From Euptelea pleiosperma (Eukaryota; Streptophyta; Magnoliopsida; Ranunculales; Eupteleaceae): DNA of 64,000 nt. Of this stretch, positions 47,314-59,247 are shown piece after piece. The notes under the pieces are model-generated. The model did no database searches. It worked only from the letters and a program-made list of their open reading frames with translations, and was not told the DNA's origin. Made by a program: the position numbers and the translations under genes. Position 1 is the stretch's first letter. The number at the start of each line of letters is the position of its first letter. The stretch lies in NCBI GenBank assembly GCA_035048495.1, contig CM068548.1:16678688-16742687 (forward strand), given 5' to 3'.

Positions 47314-49004
47314 GGTGTTCGGGAGTGTGAAAAAGGACGTAAAGACGGAATTGGAAAGTTGCTGAATCGGAATATTGCTCAATTTGGACAGCCCGACCTT
47401 TTTCGGGAAACTTTCTATTTTTGGTTTTTAGTGATTTTTAGCAGTTTTTAAATTACTATTTTTAATGCCTCGGAAGGCCGAGTGCAATTTGTAATAATTT
47501 AGGAATTTTATTGCTTTCCATATAACTGCTAGATCTTGTTCTAGGGTTTTTTAGAAACCCTAGATTAAGTGGAAAATACCAAAAAAATAAAAAAATCAAA
47601 ATTCAAAAAAATTAGGGTTTTATATTCTGCAGATTTTTAGAAATTACCAATCAAGGATTTGCGATTTTTGGAAAGATTCTAAAATCTTGAAACTTTGCTA
47701 AATTAGGGTTTCCCCTCTTAGAAGTTTCCTCTTTAGAAGAATTTCTATCTTTAGAAATCTTCCGAATTTGGAAAAGTCTGCAAAAAGGAAACACCCCAAA
47801 TCTAGCAGAATTTCAATTTTGGGAAATTTCCCAAAATTATAAGGGATCTCGCAATCAAATCTTTCTTGGAAGATCTCCACAGTTCGGGAAACTTTCCAAT
47901 CTAGGTATTTTCCAATCTGGGAATTCCTAAATTTTAACCCATATCGAACTTGGAAATTAATTCAAAAACTTGCCTAAATCCAGTGCTTGTTCTGTGAACC
48001 CTAAAAAGGCAAAGATCTTCCAAATAAATCCCGACTACCTAGACCGTGCGATCTAACTTTTCTGCAGGAACACGATCCAGTGTGGGTAGGGAGCGAAAGC
48101 TCAAAGAGGTGGAGTCGGGCCCAAGCCCATTAGGATACCCCTCTCTAACCCACGGAGGCGACCCCGTGGCGTGGCCCACGGGAGGTAAGTCCCTATCCTC
48201 GCCTTGAGTGCGATACAGAGCATATTGGGTGCATCATTGCCGCTTGTCTATTTGCTTTCGCATCCATATTCTTCGACTTGTGTGGCGTGGCCGTTAATCA
48301 ATCAACTCTAAGAGAGCAGACCCAGCTCCAAATTGAAACTGGTGGGATTTCGTCACCCACCTCATCATTCCAACTGATTTGATCCCAAGGCTCCATTTAA
48401 TTAAAAAGAATCAAGAAGTAGAGCCAATTAGCCCGGTGTTCGAGGAAAAATCCACGCAAAGCGAACCCGCTTAACATCCAATCGAAATAAGACCACGAGC
48501 GCGGGTCCCTGTTGTCTAACACACCCATAAGTCCCTGCTACTCAAGTACACTGAGCTCGACGTGGCATCTTGGACTATTCGGCGGTTAGTTGCGTGTGGA
48601 CTAGGAACACGCATCAACCCTAGCTTAACCCGAGGGAACACTCTTTGTATACACTTGACCAATCCGGTTAGTCTGGGACGTACTTAAGTCAGCCATTGTG
48701 CCGCACGTCTGTCTAGGCTTCGGATTGCCTTGTTGTTAACTAGAGCTAGTACTAAAGGATTCGCTCTGAAGAGTGTAGCCTGGTGAGAACCTCTGAGTGC
48801 AAAACAGTTAGTCCGGCGGTTAAAAGATAAACCAGTGGTCCGCCCACTGTCATAATCTACTCTAGCCCCAAAACTAACAAAGATAATTCCTAAAATATAT
48901 CCTGATTGCTTAGAATAGGATTATCTGTGCTTGGTGTGCATCATTTAGGATAGTGTTCCTCTCTGGCAACTTTTTGCCAAGTATAGAGCTTGCCTCATTA
49001 GCGT
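47314..49004 (+). other. Untranslated leader of the inner element
   Basis: About 1.7 kb between primer-binding site and gag, without a sustained ORF. It matches the outer element's leader (59790-61401) over nearly its whole length. It includes a 117-bp interval, 48068-48184, flanked by TTTTCTGCAG| and |GTAAGT, that looks like a small non-coding exon. The same signals are present in the outer copy. Confidence 0.75.
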
Positions 49005-50996
49005 ATGTCCGGTTGGACTCGCCCGAACAAGCGCTTGGTTCGATCTGAGAATCACGTCCCTACAGTGGATCCTCCACTGAATTCTTCCCCATCTCTTTCC
49101 CCACCCGCCTCCCCCAGTACTACTACCTTTGTAGTCATGGCAGTCGAACGACCTCTTATCGAGACGTTCGCTCCTATCTCTGCCAATCCGCCCACTTGCA
49201 TTGTTCTCCCACCTACTACGGCGGTACAGTTCGAGATCAGGCCACAGACGATCCAAATGCTGCCAACCTTTCGTGGTCTCCCAAGAGAAGACCCATATTC
49301 CTATATTCGGGAATTCCAACATGTCATCCTACTTTTCAAGAATCAAAACCTCGATGATGACAATGTGCGTCTGCGAGTTTTCCCATTCTCGCTCAAAGAC
49401 TGAGCCTCAGATTGGCTCTACTCCTTACCCGCTGATTCAATCAGCAGTTGGAAAGAATTGGTGGGTAAATTCATGTCTAAATTCTACCCCATGACTCGAA
49501 CCAACCAAATGAAGCAACTCATCCAGGACTTTCGACAAAAGTCCGATGAGAAATTTTTTGAAGCGTGGGATAGATTCCAAGACTACCTGACTAAGTGCCC
49601 CCACCATAGCATCGACAAGGGCAATCTTGTCCATGTCTTCTACAAGGGACTTACTGATGAGTCCCGGACCATGGTAGAGTCAATGTGCCAAGGAAAATTC
49701 CTGTACCAAACTCCGACCGATGCATACAAATTCTTGGGAGAGTTAGGAGAAAACTCTCAACATTAGACGACTGACTCAGAGTTCAGTCGAACCACTTCAG
49801 TCCAAAAGACAACCAAGGGACATGATGCTACAGCTGATACTGAGCTTCGATCTGTCATTCAAGAATTGAGCAAGTCAGTCTCGGCACTGGCTGTGTCTGT
49901 ACAAAAACCTACTCAACAATCTACCCCAGTCATGCATGTGGGACACGAGAGCCCTATGGAATCCTGTACCCTCTGTCTGCAACCCTCCCATACTACTGAG
50001 CATTGTCCTTTGAATGAAGGATTGTCTAATCCTCTTCAGGAAGAAGTTTGTGCTTTCAGCACATACAAACCTCCTACTCAGAACTCGTATAGTCAATCTT
50101 ATCATCCGGACACGAGAAACCACCCTAACTTCTCTTGGAAGCCTCAGTCTACTCAACCTCAAGCTCAACCTCCGCGTCAACCTCAGGGCATGTATCCCCC
50201 TGGGTTCAATCAACCCACTAGGCAATTCAATCAAGGTCAGTACCAGCAGAGTCAGTACCCATCTACTCAGAACCAGCAGTTCCAACAGGGTCAATACTCT
50301 GGACAATCGAGCACATTTCAGAATCAGCAAAGAGTCCCACAGACCTTTCAGAACCAACCGATTGTCCCAACTAATTCTCCAGCCTATAACTATAATGCCC
50401 CAATGAGCTCGAGTCGCGAATTGGTGCCTCAGCTCCCATTAGCTGCCCCCCAACAGTCGGTCCCCAAACCCGGTATCGAGGACCTTCTAGCTCAACTCAT
50501 TACTCAATCTATGCAACGCCTAGAGCAACAGCAACAGCAATCCATGCTTCGTCTAGAGCAACGCTTAGGTAACCTGGAAGCTGAGAAAGCTAAAGGCATC
50601 TTCCCTAGCCAACCCATTGCCAACCCTAAAGGAAATGCCAAAGGGACAGTATATGAGATCGAATCCCAATCTCAAAGCCAGAATGAGAATTGTCAAGGGG
50701 AGGTGCAAGCTGTAACCACCCTAGGATCTGGAAAAACTGTGGACATGGGAGTCCAACCACCACCGGTACCATCTCCAGCACCCATCACTCGTACAGAGGA
50801 AACTAGTACTAATCCTACCTCTGCTTCTTCTACCTCTATACCAACATCAGATATCCCTGTGCAGAAATCCAAGGCTAAAGACAAATCCATTTGTCGAATA
50901 AAGCCTCCCTTCCCGGACAGACTTGTCCAAGATAAGCGGGATCAGCAATTCTCAGAGATCTTAGACGTCTTTAAAGACGTCCAGATCAATATCCCA
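49005..50996 (+). pseudogene. Athila gag polyprotein, broken by two stops
   Basis: Gag forms the particle that packages element RNA. A capsid-type region follows an N-terminal extension: TIQMLPTFRGLPREDPYSYI, then after a TGA at 49401 WLYSLPADSISSWKELVGKF and FKSDEKFFEAWDRF-like sequence up to a TAG at 49764. The same frame continues with a zinc knuckle CTLCLQPSHTTEHC (CX2CX4HX4C, about 49965-50006), a long Pro/Gln/Ser/Asn-rich stretch and a Gln-rich coiled coil (about 50500-50600). The start may be 49005 or the Met at 49137 (MAVERPLIETF), which the outer element shares. The frame changes near 50996. Confidence 0.9.
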
Positions 50997-53284
50997 TTCT
51001 TTCTGCTATCAAGCAAATCCCCTCCTATGCCAAATTCCTCAAGGACTTGTGCACAGTTAAGCGGCGTACGCATGTACCCAAAGCTGCCTTCTTGGCCGAA
51101 AAAGCTACCGCGTTCATTCAACGCAATAGTGTGATCAAACACAAGGATCCAGGTAGCCCAACTGTCCAATGTGAAATTGGAGACAACTTTAGCTGCACTG
51201 CCTTGCTAGATTTAGGGGCTAGCGTTAACCTCATACCATTCTCGGTATATCAGCAGTTAGGACTGAAAGATATGAAGCCTACCAATGTCACCCTGAAATT
51301 GGCTGATCAGTCCATCAAGATTCCAAGAGGAATCATTGAAGATGTCCTAGTAAAAGTTGCTGACTTTTATTATCCTGTGGACTTTATCATTCTAGACACC
51401 GAGCCGTGTCAGGATAACCGCATTCCGGTCATCTTAGGCCGTCCATTCCTTGCCACCGCGAACGCACACATCGGGTGCTGGGACGGAAACATGTCCATTG
51501 CTTTCGGTAACCTCAAAGCTGAGGTCAACATCTTTCGTTTAATGCAACAAGATGCCGATCGCGAAGTGACCGATGAAATGTGTGCCGTTGAGAGTCTAAT
51601 CCCGGACTCCACCGAAGATATTCTTAAGCAGTGTCTAGAACACTTTGGAGCTGACTTTGCAACAGAATCAGCTATTTCCGATCTCAATGATCTTTTGGAG
51701 ACTGCTCCACTGATAGAGATCCCCGCTCCACTCATCGAGTTCGAGCCTCTGCTAACCATGGCCAGAGAACCCATCCTTCCTTTACCAACTGAAGTCAAAC
51801 CTCTTCAATCCGTGTCTTCTGTGACACCTATTTCTACTCCATCTGCTCCAAAATTGGAGCTTAAGCCTCTTCCCACAGATCTTTCCTATGCCTATCTTGG
51901 TCCTAAGGAAACCTACCCTGTCATTATTGCTTCCGCTTTGTCTGAGAGTGAACGTAAGAAACTTCTCGAGCTGCTCAACGAGCACAAATCTGCGATAGGT
52001 TGGACTATAGATGATATTCGAGGCATAGACCCCTCGGTGTGCCAACATCACATCTATCTCGAGGATGAATCCAAAACTTCGCGAGAACACCAGAGGAGGT
52101 TGAACCCCGTCTTGAAGGATGTAGTCCGGGATGAGGTCCTTAAACTGTTAGATGCGGGTATCATTTATCCCATCTCCGATAGCAAATGGGTGAGTCCTAT
52201 TCATGTCGTCCCTAAAAAGGCAGGATTCACAGTTGTGGAAAATGAGAACAAGGAAATGGTAACCCAGCGCCTGAAAAAAGGGTGGAGAGTCTGCATCGAT
52301 TACCGACGACTCAACACCAACACTAGGAAGGACCATTTTCCTTTACCCTTCATAGACCAAATGTTGGAGAGATTAGCAGGTCACTCCTATTACTGCTTCC
52401 TCGATGGTTACTCAGGGTATAATCAAATACCAATCGCCCCTGAGGATCACGAGAAGACAACTTTCACCTGTCCATTTGGCACTTTTGCCTACAAGCGCAT
52501 GCCCTTTGGCCTCTGCAATGCACCCGCGACCTTTCAAAGGTGTATGATGAGCATATTCTCTGACATGGTGGAAAAATTCCTCGAAGTCTTTATGGACGAC
52601 TTCTCAGTATTTGGGTCATCCTTTGATGACTGTCTGAACCATTTAGGGCTTGTACTTCAACGCTGTCAGGACAAGCAACTTGTCCTCAATTGGGAGAAAT
52701 GCCACTTCATGGTGACGAAGGGCATTGTTCTGGGACATGTCATTTCCCATCAGGGCATTGAGGTCGACAAAGCTAAAATCGATATCATCTCAACCTTGCC
52801 TACTCCTAAGTCTGTGCGTGACATCCGGTCCTTTTTGGGACACGGAGGATTCTATAGGCGATTCATCAAGGACTTCTCTCAAATCGCTCGACCTCTGTCC
52901 CATCTTCTGGCTAAAGATAGTCCTTTCGACTTTAATGCTGACTGTGTCAAGGCATTTGAGCGTCTCAAATCTGAGCTCACTACTGCGCCCATTATCCGTC
53001 CCCCGGACTGGACTCTACCTTTCGAGGTAATGTGCGATGCTTCTGACTACGCATTAGGCGCTGTTCTAGGGCAGAGAGTTGACAAAAGGTCACACGTGAT
53101 CTACTACGCGAGCAAAACTCTTAACTCTGTCCAAATGAATTACTCCACCACTGAGAAAGAACTCCTGGCGGTAGTCTTTGCCCTTGATAAATTCCGTCAG
53201 TACCTCTTAGCCACTAAGGTGGTAGTGTACACTGATCATGCAGCCCTTCGTTATCTCATGTCGAAAAAGGAAACCAAGCCTTGA
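50997..53284 (+). pseudogene. Athila pol: protease, reverse transcriptase, RNase H
   Basis: An open frame of 745 codons is listed from the Met at 51047, but homology extends upstream to the frame change at about 50996, where a single base seems lost, so the true product was a gag-pol fusion. Aspartic protease: LLDLGASVNLIP near 51206-51240, with IPVILGRPFLAT further on. RT: SKWVSPIHVVPKK, CIDYRRLNTNTRKDHFPLP, FLDGYSGYNQIPI and the catalytic FMDD at 52589-52600. RNase H: MCDASDYALGAVLGQ, TEKELLAVVFAL and VYTDHAAL supply the acidic residues. It ends at a TGA (53282) inside RNase H, where the family continues. Confidence 0.95.
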
Positions 53285-54760
53285 TTAATTCGATGGATTC
53301 TCTTACTGCAGGAATTCGACCTCGAGATTAAGGATAAGAAAGGAACTGAGAATGTAGTGGCTGATCACTTGTCTAGACTGACTTTAGAGTCATCCTTCGA
53401 CACCCAGCCCATCTCTGAAACCTTTCCAGACGAACAACTGTTCGCCATCTCCGTTCATCCATGGTATGCTGACATTGTCAACTACCTTGTCACCGAAGAA
53501 ATGCCTTCACACTGGTCAAAACAGGACAAAAGCCAATTCCTAGCAAGAGTTAAGTACTACTCTTGGGATGACCCTTATTTATATAAATACTGTCCTGACC
53601 AGATCATTCGTCTCTGTGTACCTGAGTCGGACCAACTCAATATCTTGTCCTCATGTCATGACCAACCTTGTGGTGGTCATTTCAGCACTAAGAAGACTGC
53701 AGAAAAAGTGCTGCAATGCGGATTCTACTGGCCTACACTATTTAAAGATGCCCATATCTACTGCAAAACCTGTCCTAATTGCCAGCATCTAGGCCGCATC
53801 TCCCAGAGGAACATGATGCCCCTCACTCCCATCCAGGTCGATGAAATATTTGACATTTGGGGCATCGACTTCATGGGCCCCTTTCCCATTTCCTATGGTT
53901 TTGAGTACATTCTCCTTGCGGTAGACTATGTATCCAAATGGATAGAAGCCATTCCCACCAAGACCAATGACCACAAAGTGGTGGTCAAATTCCTAAAGGA
54001 GTTCATCTTCGCTCGATTCGGTGCCCCTAAGGCCATCATTAGTGATGGGGGCACCCATTTCTGCAATAAGATATTCGAGAACTTAATGAAAAAGTATGGG
54101 GTAACCCACAAGGTTGCCCTAGCTTATCATCCGCAGACTAGTGGTCAAGTGGAGGTTTCTAATCGTCAGATCAAGCAGATCTTGGAGAAGACAGTCAATA
54201 CCACACGTAAAGACTGGTCTACTCGTCTCACTGATGCTTTATGGGCATACAGAACCGCCTACAAGACCCCACTCAATATGTCTCCCTATCGTTTGGTCTT
54301 TGGGAAACCCTGTCATCTTCCTGTAGAGATTGAACATCGTGCCCTGTGGGCCATTAAGAAGCTCAACTTTGACCTAGACTCCGCAGGAGAGGAGCGGAAA
54401 CTTCAAATGAATGAGTTAGAAGAACTCAGAAATGATGCCTACAACTAGTCCAAAAATTACAAAGCAAAAATGAAGTGGATACATGACAAGAGCATCCTCA
54501 GGAAAGAGTTCCATCCAGGACAGAAGGTCCTTCTTTATAATTCTCGTCTCCACCTCTTCCCTGGGAAACTGAAATCTAGGTCGACCGGTCCTTATACGGT
54601 CACCGCAGTCACACCCTTTGGGGCAATCACTATTGAGGATCCTAAGGATCACTCCTCTTTTCAGGTCAATGGGCAGCGTCTAAAACAGTTCCATGAACTT
54701 GACGTATTGTTCATTCAGACTTTTGAGATCGATCTCATCGATCCTATCTATGTCGACTGA
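53285..54760 (+). pseudogene. Athila pol: end of RNase H and integrase
   Basis: Same frame as the preceding part. [20 protein letters not shown] closes RNase H. Integrase inserts the cDNA into the genome. It has a zinc-binding HHCC region ([11 protein letters not shown]...CKTCPNCQ) and the DD35E core: Asp in GIDFMGPF (about 53866), Asp in ISDGGTHF (about 54040) and Glu in SGQVEVSN, exactly 35 residues after the second Asp. A TAG at 54446 precedes the C-terminal segment (54470-54760), which contains FHPGQKVLLYNSRL and a GPY motif (STGPYTV) but no chromodomain. Confidence 0.93.
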
Positions 54761-56656
54761 TGATCCACTCAGTCTCCTGAGCTCCAACTTGGTTGGGGGT
54801 GCCTGTCACCCCCGTCATGTCTGGCTGAAGACGTAAAACTTAGCGCTTTCGGAAAGGCAATTCCGGTATTCCTAGAGTACATGAGTCTCATGCATTTGTT
54901 ATTATTGTTATATCTTTGGAAATGCAGGTACATTCATTCTTCCGATCATCAGGTACCACACACTGTCGAGTTTCTGCAGACTTGGTAACATCCTTCCTGA
55001 ATCTTTGCATCATCATCACTGATTTTTCATCATTTTATGTCCCGGTCATGAGCACCGAGGACGGTGCTGTATTTTGGTTGGGGGTGGATATTTACCAAAA
55101 CTCATGTTTTCATTTTGAAAAAAAAAAAAAAAAAAAAAAAAAACTCATTTTTGGGGTGATTTCCGATGTTCTCCAAAAGTTTTCTAGAATTTCAAAAACT
55201 GTGTCAAATACCCTGACTTTGAGGATGTCAATTTTTGTTTAAAGTTAGCGTTGAGTCAAGTCAAGCGTGACTACAGCAGGTTTGAAAACTCAGAAAAACT
55301 CAGATTCGGCACAATTGTACACTATCAACATCAGAGTCATCCTAAGTTTGGAAATTCTAGAGATCCTATGAGAAGAATTGTGGAGACCTAACCCAGTGAG
55401 CTTTCGAGCCTTTAATCAATTCAGAGTGTTATACAACAATTCTGAGTCACAAGATGACTCACTATTCTTCATGCCCGCAATATTCGTTGAGAGATCTCAT
55501 TATCTTTTGCTTCGATCATAAAACTCGGAACGACATCAACATTGGATTACTACGACAGAACCTTCTCTGTATCCAATTAAGACAGTATACATGATAGTGC
55601 AAACCCTAGAAAATGATTTAGGCCATTTTTCTGAACCATTCAGCCTTTTTACTCACCTGAATTATACTTCACTAGAAACCCCTTGAACCCTTCTATAAAA
55701 GCCTTTTCTTTGTAAACCCATCAACCTAAAATCCAGTATAGCTACGAAGCATGACTGGCTACCCTTATTTTGAGATGGACAAAAGAATAACTGATATGGG
55801 TGTACCGTGAAAAGAAAAGTAAAGAAGAAGAATCAAAAGGAAAAGAAAGTGGTTCAAGCTGAAAACAAAATATGAAAAGAAAGTATGAAAAAGTGCTGAA
55901 AAGAAATTGAGCAGTCTCAGAAATATCAAGAAAAAAGAGAAAAATACAAAAAAAAAAAGAGGAAAAAGAACCAGATAATGGTGTTACGCCGCAGGAAAAA
56001 TGCAAGAAAATGGCAATATCCTCTCAAGATCTTTGAAATCCTGTATACCTTTATTTTTCTACACCTGACCTAAGCCTCATTACAACCCAGGAAAGTCCTA
56101 CTTGATTCTAGGATAGCACGATCACAAAATGTGGAGATTGGAGAAGGAGAAGCTATAGAGTTTGATCTAACGTTCCCGAGTGAAGTGGTATTCCAATCAT
56201 GAGATCTTCTTCTGTTAAAGATGTCCTTCCTTCAAATAATACATATGTGAGATCTTTGCTTTCATATATCAACACATCTCCTCACATATAAATTGAGAGA
56301 AAAGAAGAAAACCCTTCTTGTGTGATTCTATTCTGAGTGCTAAACATGTGAGATTTGAGGTTGAGGCATAAAAACTTAGAGGTGATCTGGAAATCTTTAC
56401 TGTCGGATGATGAGAATGTTGAGCACACACACACGCAAAGTATGACTATTCTGGGTTATGATTATCAGTCTGTAGTCTTGACAAAACTTTCCAACTCTTC
56501 GCTAGCATGTAACTGTTTTTGCATCCATTCAATGATTTGACGAACGGTGTTTCCCCTTAGCTAATATGAAGAAGTGTGCAGCATGTGTAGAGCCCTTTTA
56601 AGCTCATTTATTTCGCACTAATTGCCAAGGATTGGCAATATGCTGGTTGGGGGTTG
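54761..56656 (+). other. 3' region of the inner element, no env-like ORF
   Basis: About 1.9 kb between integrase and 3' LTR. Many Athila elements have an env-like ORF here. I find no frame above background and no signal-peptide or membrane pattern. A 25-base A run lies at about 55119-55143 and an (AC)n stretch at about 56424. The sequence just before the LTR, GGTTGGGGGTTG, is a short purine-rich tract that could prime plus-strand synthesis. The 5' part is shared with the outer element. Confidence 0.75.
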
Positions 56657-57601
56657 TGATATTCGCTCAAAAGTGCTTATTTTAAGCAATTATCCTGTTA
56701 GCGTTATCGCACTCTCCTACGTAAAATTGCTCTAATTATCCACTTTTCTACGTAAGAGTCTATCTCATTGCGTAAAACACACTTTTCTGGACGAAATGGT
56801 ATATTTGCATGCATTAAACACATTTTTAGAAGTTTAGATATTAAGCCATTCTTATTAAGTCTCATTACGCGCTTCTTCTGTCGCAGGAAACCCTGATTGG
56901 ACGATTCTCGAGACTTGTGGGCCCAAATCGATCATGAAAGCCCATTATCAAAGCTTAAAGAGTCCACATGCTATGACTAGAAGATATGGGCCAAATATGG
57001 GCTGAATAAGAGGACTAAAAAGCCGACCCAAAGAACTAAGAGAGTAGGAGAGCCAATGACCAAGAGACGGACCAAAGCGTTTAAAGCCACATGAGTCAGC
57101 AAAGAATGATAGTCGACTCTACTGGAGAAGCGTGAGGATGGTCACAGTGAAGACCAGGGTTCCAGACCCTCCGCCAGTGCTTTTATCTCTATTTTCTGAT
57201 GCTTTCTCTCTCATCTCTCCTTATTCTCTCTCTCTCTTCATCTCTCGGTCCTCGAATCTACTGACCTAACCCCAGAACTCCTGCCCATCAGCTCTATCTC
57301 ATCTCCCTTAGCTTTCTGACCGTTGGATCTTCAATCGGACCGTTGGATCTCTCTAAATCCATCGATCTACTAATCTGGGTCCCAATCAAGTCACCATCCA
57401 TCCGATCGCCATCAGACTGTCTGTCACATCATCTTGTGAGACGATAGACATCATCAATCCATGTGGGCCAGTAGCCGGGCCCATCTTCATCGACCCGCTG
57501 TCCGACCAGTTAGTGGACCCCGCGAATTTCAAAATAATTTTAATTAAATGGGGGGTCCACTAATTGGGGAGATTCCCCATAAAAAAGTAGTGTTTTACTT
57601 A

Positions 57602-57650
<49 letters not shown>

Positions 57651-57870
57651 TCTTATTTTTTTTATTTTCAAAAACCCCCTATTTCCATTAAAGGAAATAG
57701 GGAAGCTTTAAAAGGGGGAAGGAGGGGGACGAACCCTAATTTTCAAAACCCTAATCCTCCTCTAATCCCCTCCTCTCTCTCCCAAAACCATCCACCACGT
57801 TTTCCCCCTCTCTTGGCTGTTTTTCTCCACTTCTCTTCCACCTTCTTCATCTTCTTCACCATTTTTTCCA

Positions 57871-57895
57871 CCGGAGTTGCAGCCTGCAACTCCGG
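57871..57895. repeat. Near-perfect 25-bp palindrome, inner 3' LTR
   Basis: CCGGAGTTGCAG - C - CTGCAACTCCGG. It has the same core as the 26-bp palindrome in LTR B. Confidence 0.85.
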
Positions 57896-58737
57896 CCAGC
57901 ATCTGAACCGCCTCCACCTGCTGCAGACCTCTGCACGTCGTCTTCTCCTTTACCTTCTCTCCCTCTCTCTATTCACAACCCCAGCCGCCCCTTTCTTCCT
58001 CCTCTTTCTCAGCCGACCTCACTCTCCACCGTTTCTCCAAAGAGAAAAACAAAAAAAAAAAAAAAAAAAAAAAAGGATAGAGGGAGAGAAAAGAAGAAAA
58101 AGAGGAAAGACTCCTACCTGCTGGAGTGCAAGCCTAGCTCGCCCCCCCTTCATCATTGTTGCTGCCTCTTCACGAGCCACTACCCCATAGCCAGTCACCG
58201 TTCTCACGGCCAACACAACCAGCAACACCTTTGCTGGTTTGTTTCACCGGAGTTGCACTAGAGGACCTCCAAGAAAAGTACCTGTTACTCCTTTAGTCGT
58301 TCCTCAAAGCTATTATCAACGTTTGGACAGATCGGGCTCGCCAACATGCTTCTCTTTGCTGCTCTTTACACCTCCTAAAAGTGGTTTAGGCTGTGCGTCT
58401 TTCTCCTAGCCGTGGTCTGCAACTCAGGGTGAAGCCCGACTTCTCACCTTCAGCACCCACACCTGCAACTCTTGCAGGCCGTTATTTTGTTCTTCCACCA
58501 CCGCCCATGCTGTAGTTCTTCTTCATAGCTGGTGATCTCCAAGTCGTGCACAGTCAGCAATGGTCTTGGCCTCTTCCTGCTTCGTCCTCTATTGAAGCAA
58601 CCTTCAACACCCACCGTTCAGCATCCAGGTTGCTCATTTCCTTCGACTCGCCGCCACTCACCCATCCTCCATAGTTGCAGGTTGAAGCCCATAAACACCA
58701 CCTGCTCCTCCAAGGCTAGCCACCCTCGTTGTCCATG

Positions 58738-59247
58738 GTAAGTTTCTCGTGAGTTCCCTAATCCTTTCTTCGTCACTTTCTTCTCTATTTCTCCCTTTGA
58801 TTTTTCTCTCTCTAATAGTCTCTCTCTACATTCTATATTTCTTTCTCTTTCTAGGACATTTTGTCTTTCTTGTTTCCCTCTCTAGAATCTCTTATTTTTT
58901 TTTATTGATTTTTAAGATTAGTTTAGTGCTTTCTTATTGCAAAAATGTTGGTTGGATATTTGCTCTTCATAAAATTTTGGTTAGTTCATTTTCATCTTAC
59001 ATTAATGTGTTTAATTATAATTCTCTCTTTTATTTATGTTTAGTAATTAATAAAAATCTCTCTCATACATGTTTAAATCACTCACCCATCATTCTTTTTC
59101 CATATTTTCCATCCTCTCTAGCATGTTTTTCCACAATTTCAAGCAAAAATCCGTCATATCATGTTCGTTATTGCATTAATCCGACTAATCCCGAGTGCGG
59201 ATCGACATCCGACACTTCCCACTGTGCAAGAATTACTATTTTTGCAG
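58738..59247 (+). other. Candidate leader intron in the inner 3' LTR
   Basis: Donor ATG|GTAAGT at 58738 and acceptor TTTTGCAG|GA ending at 59247 (510 bp). GCATTAATCCGACTAATCCC and the CGGATCGACATCCG hairpin precede the acceptor. Confidence 0.5.

Noticed and set aside
49875..50406. Minus- and plus-strand ORFs of 160 and 130 codons over gag
   Set aside because: Shadow frames of the gag low-complexity region, which has the zinc knuckle and homologous match to the outer element in the other frame.
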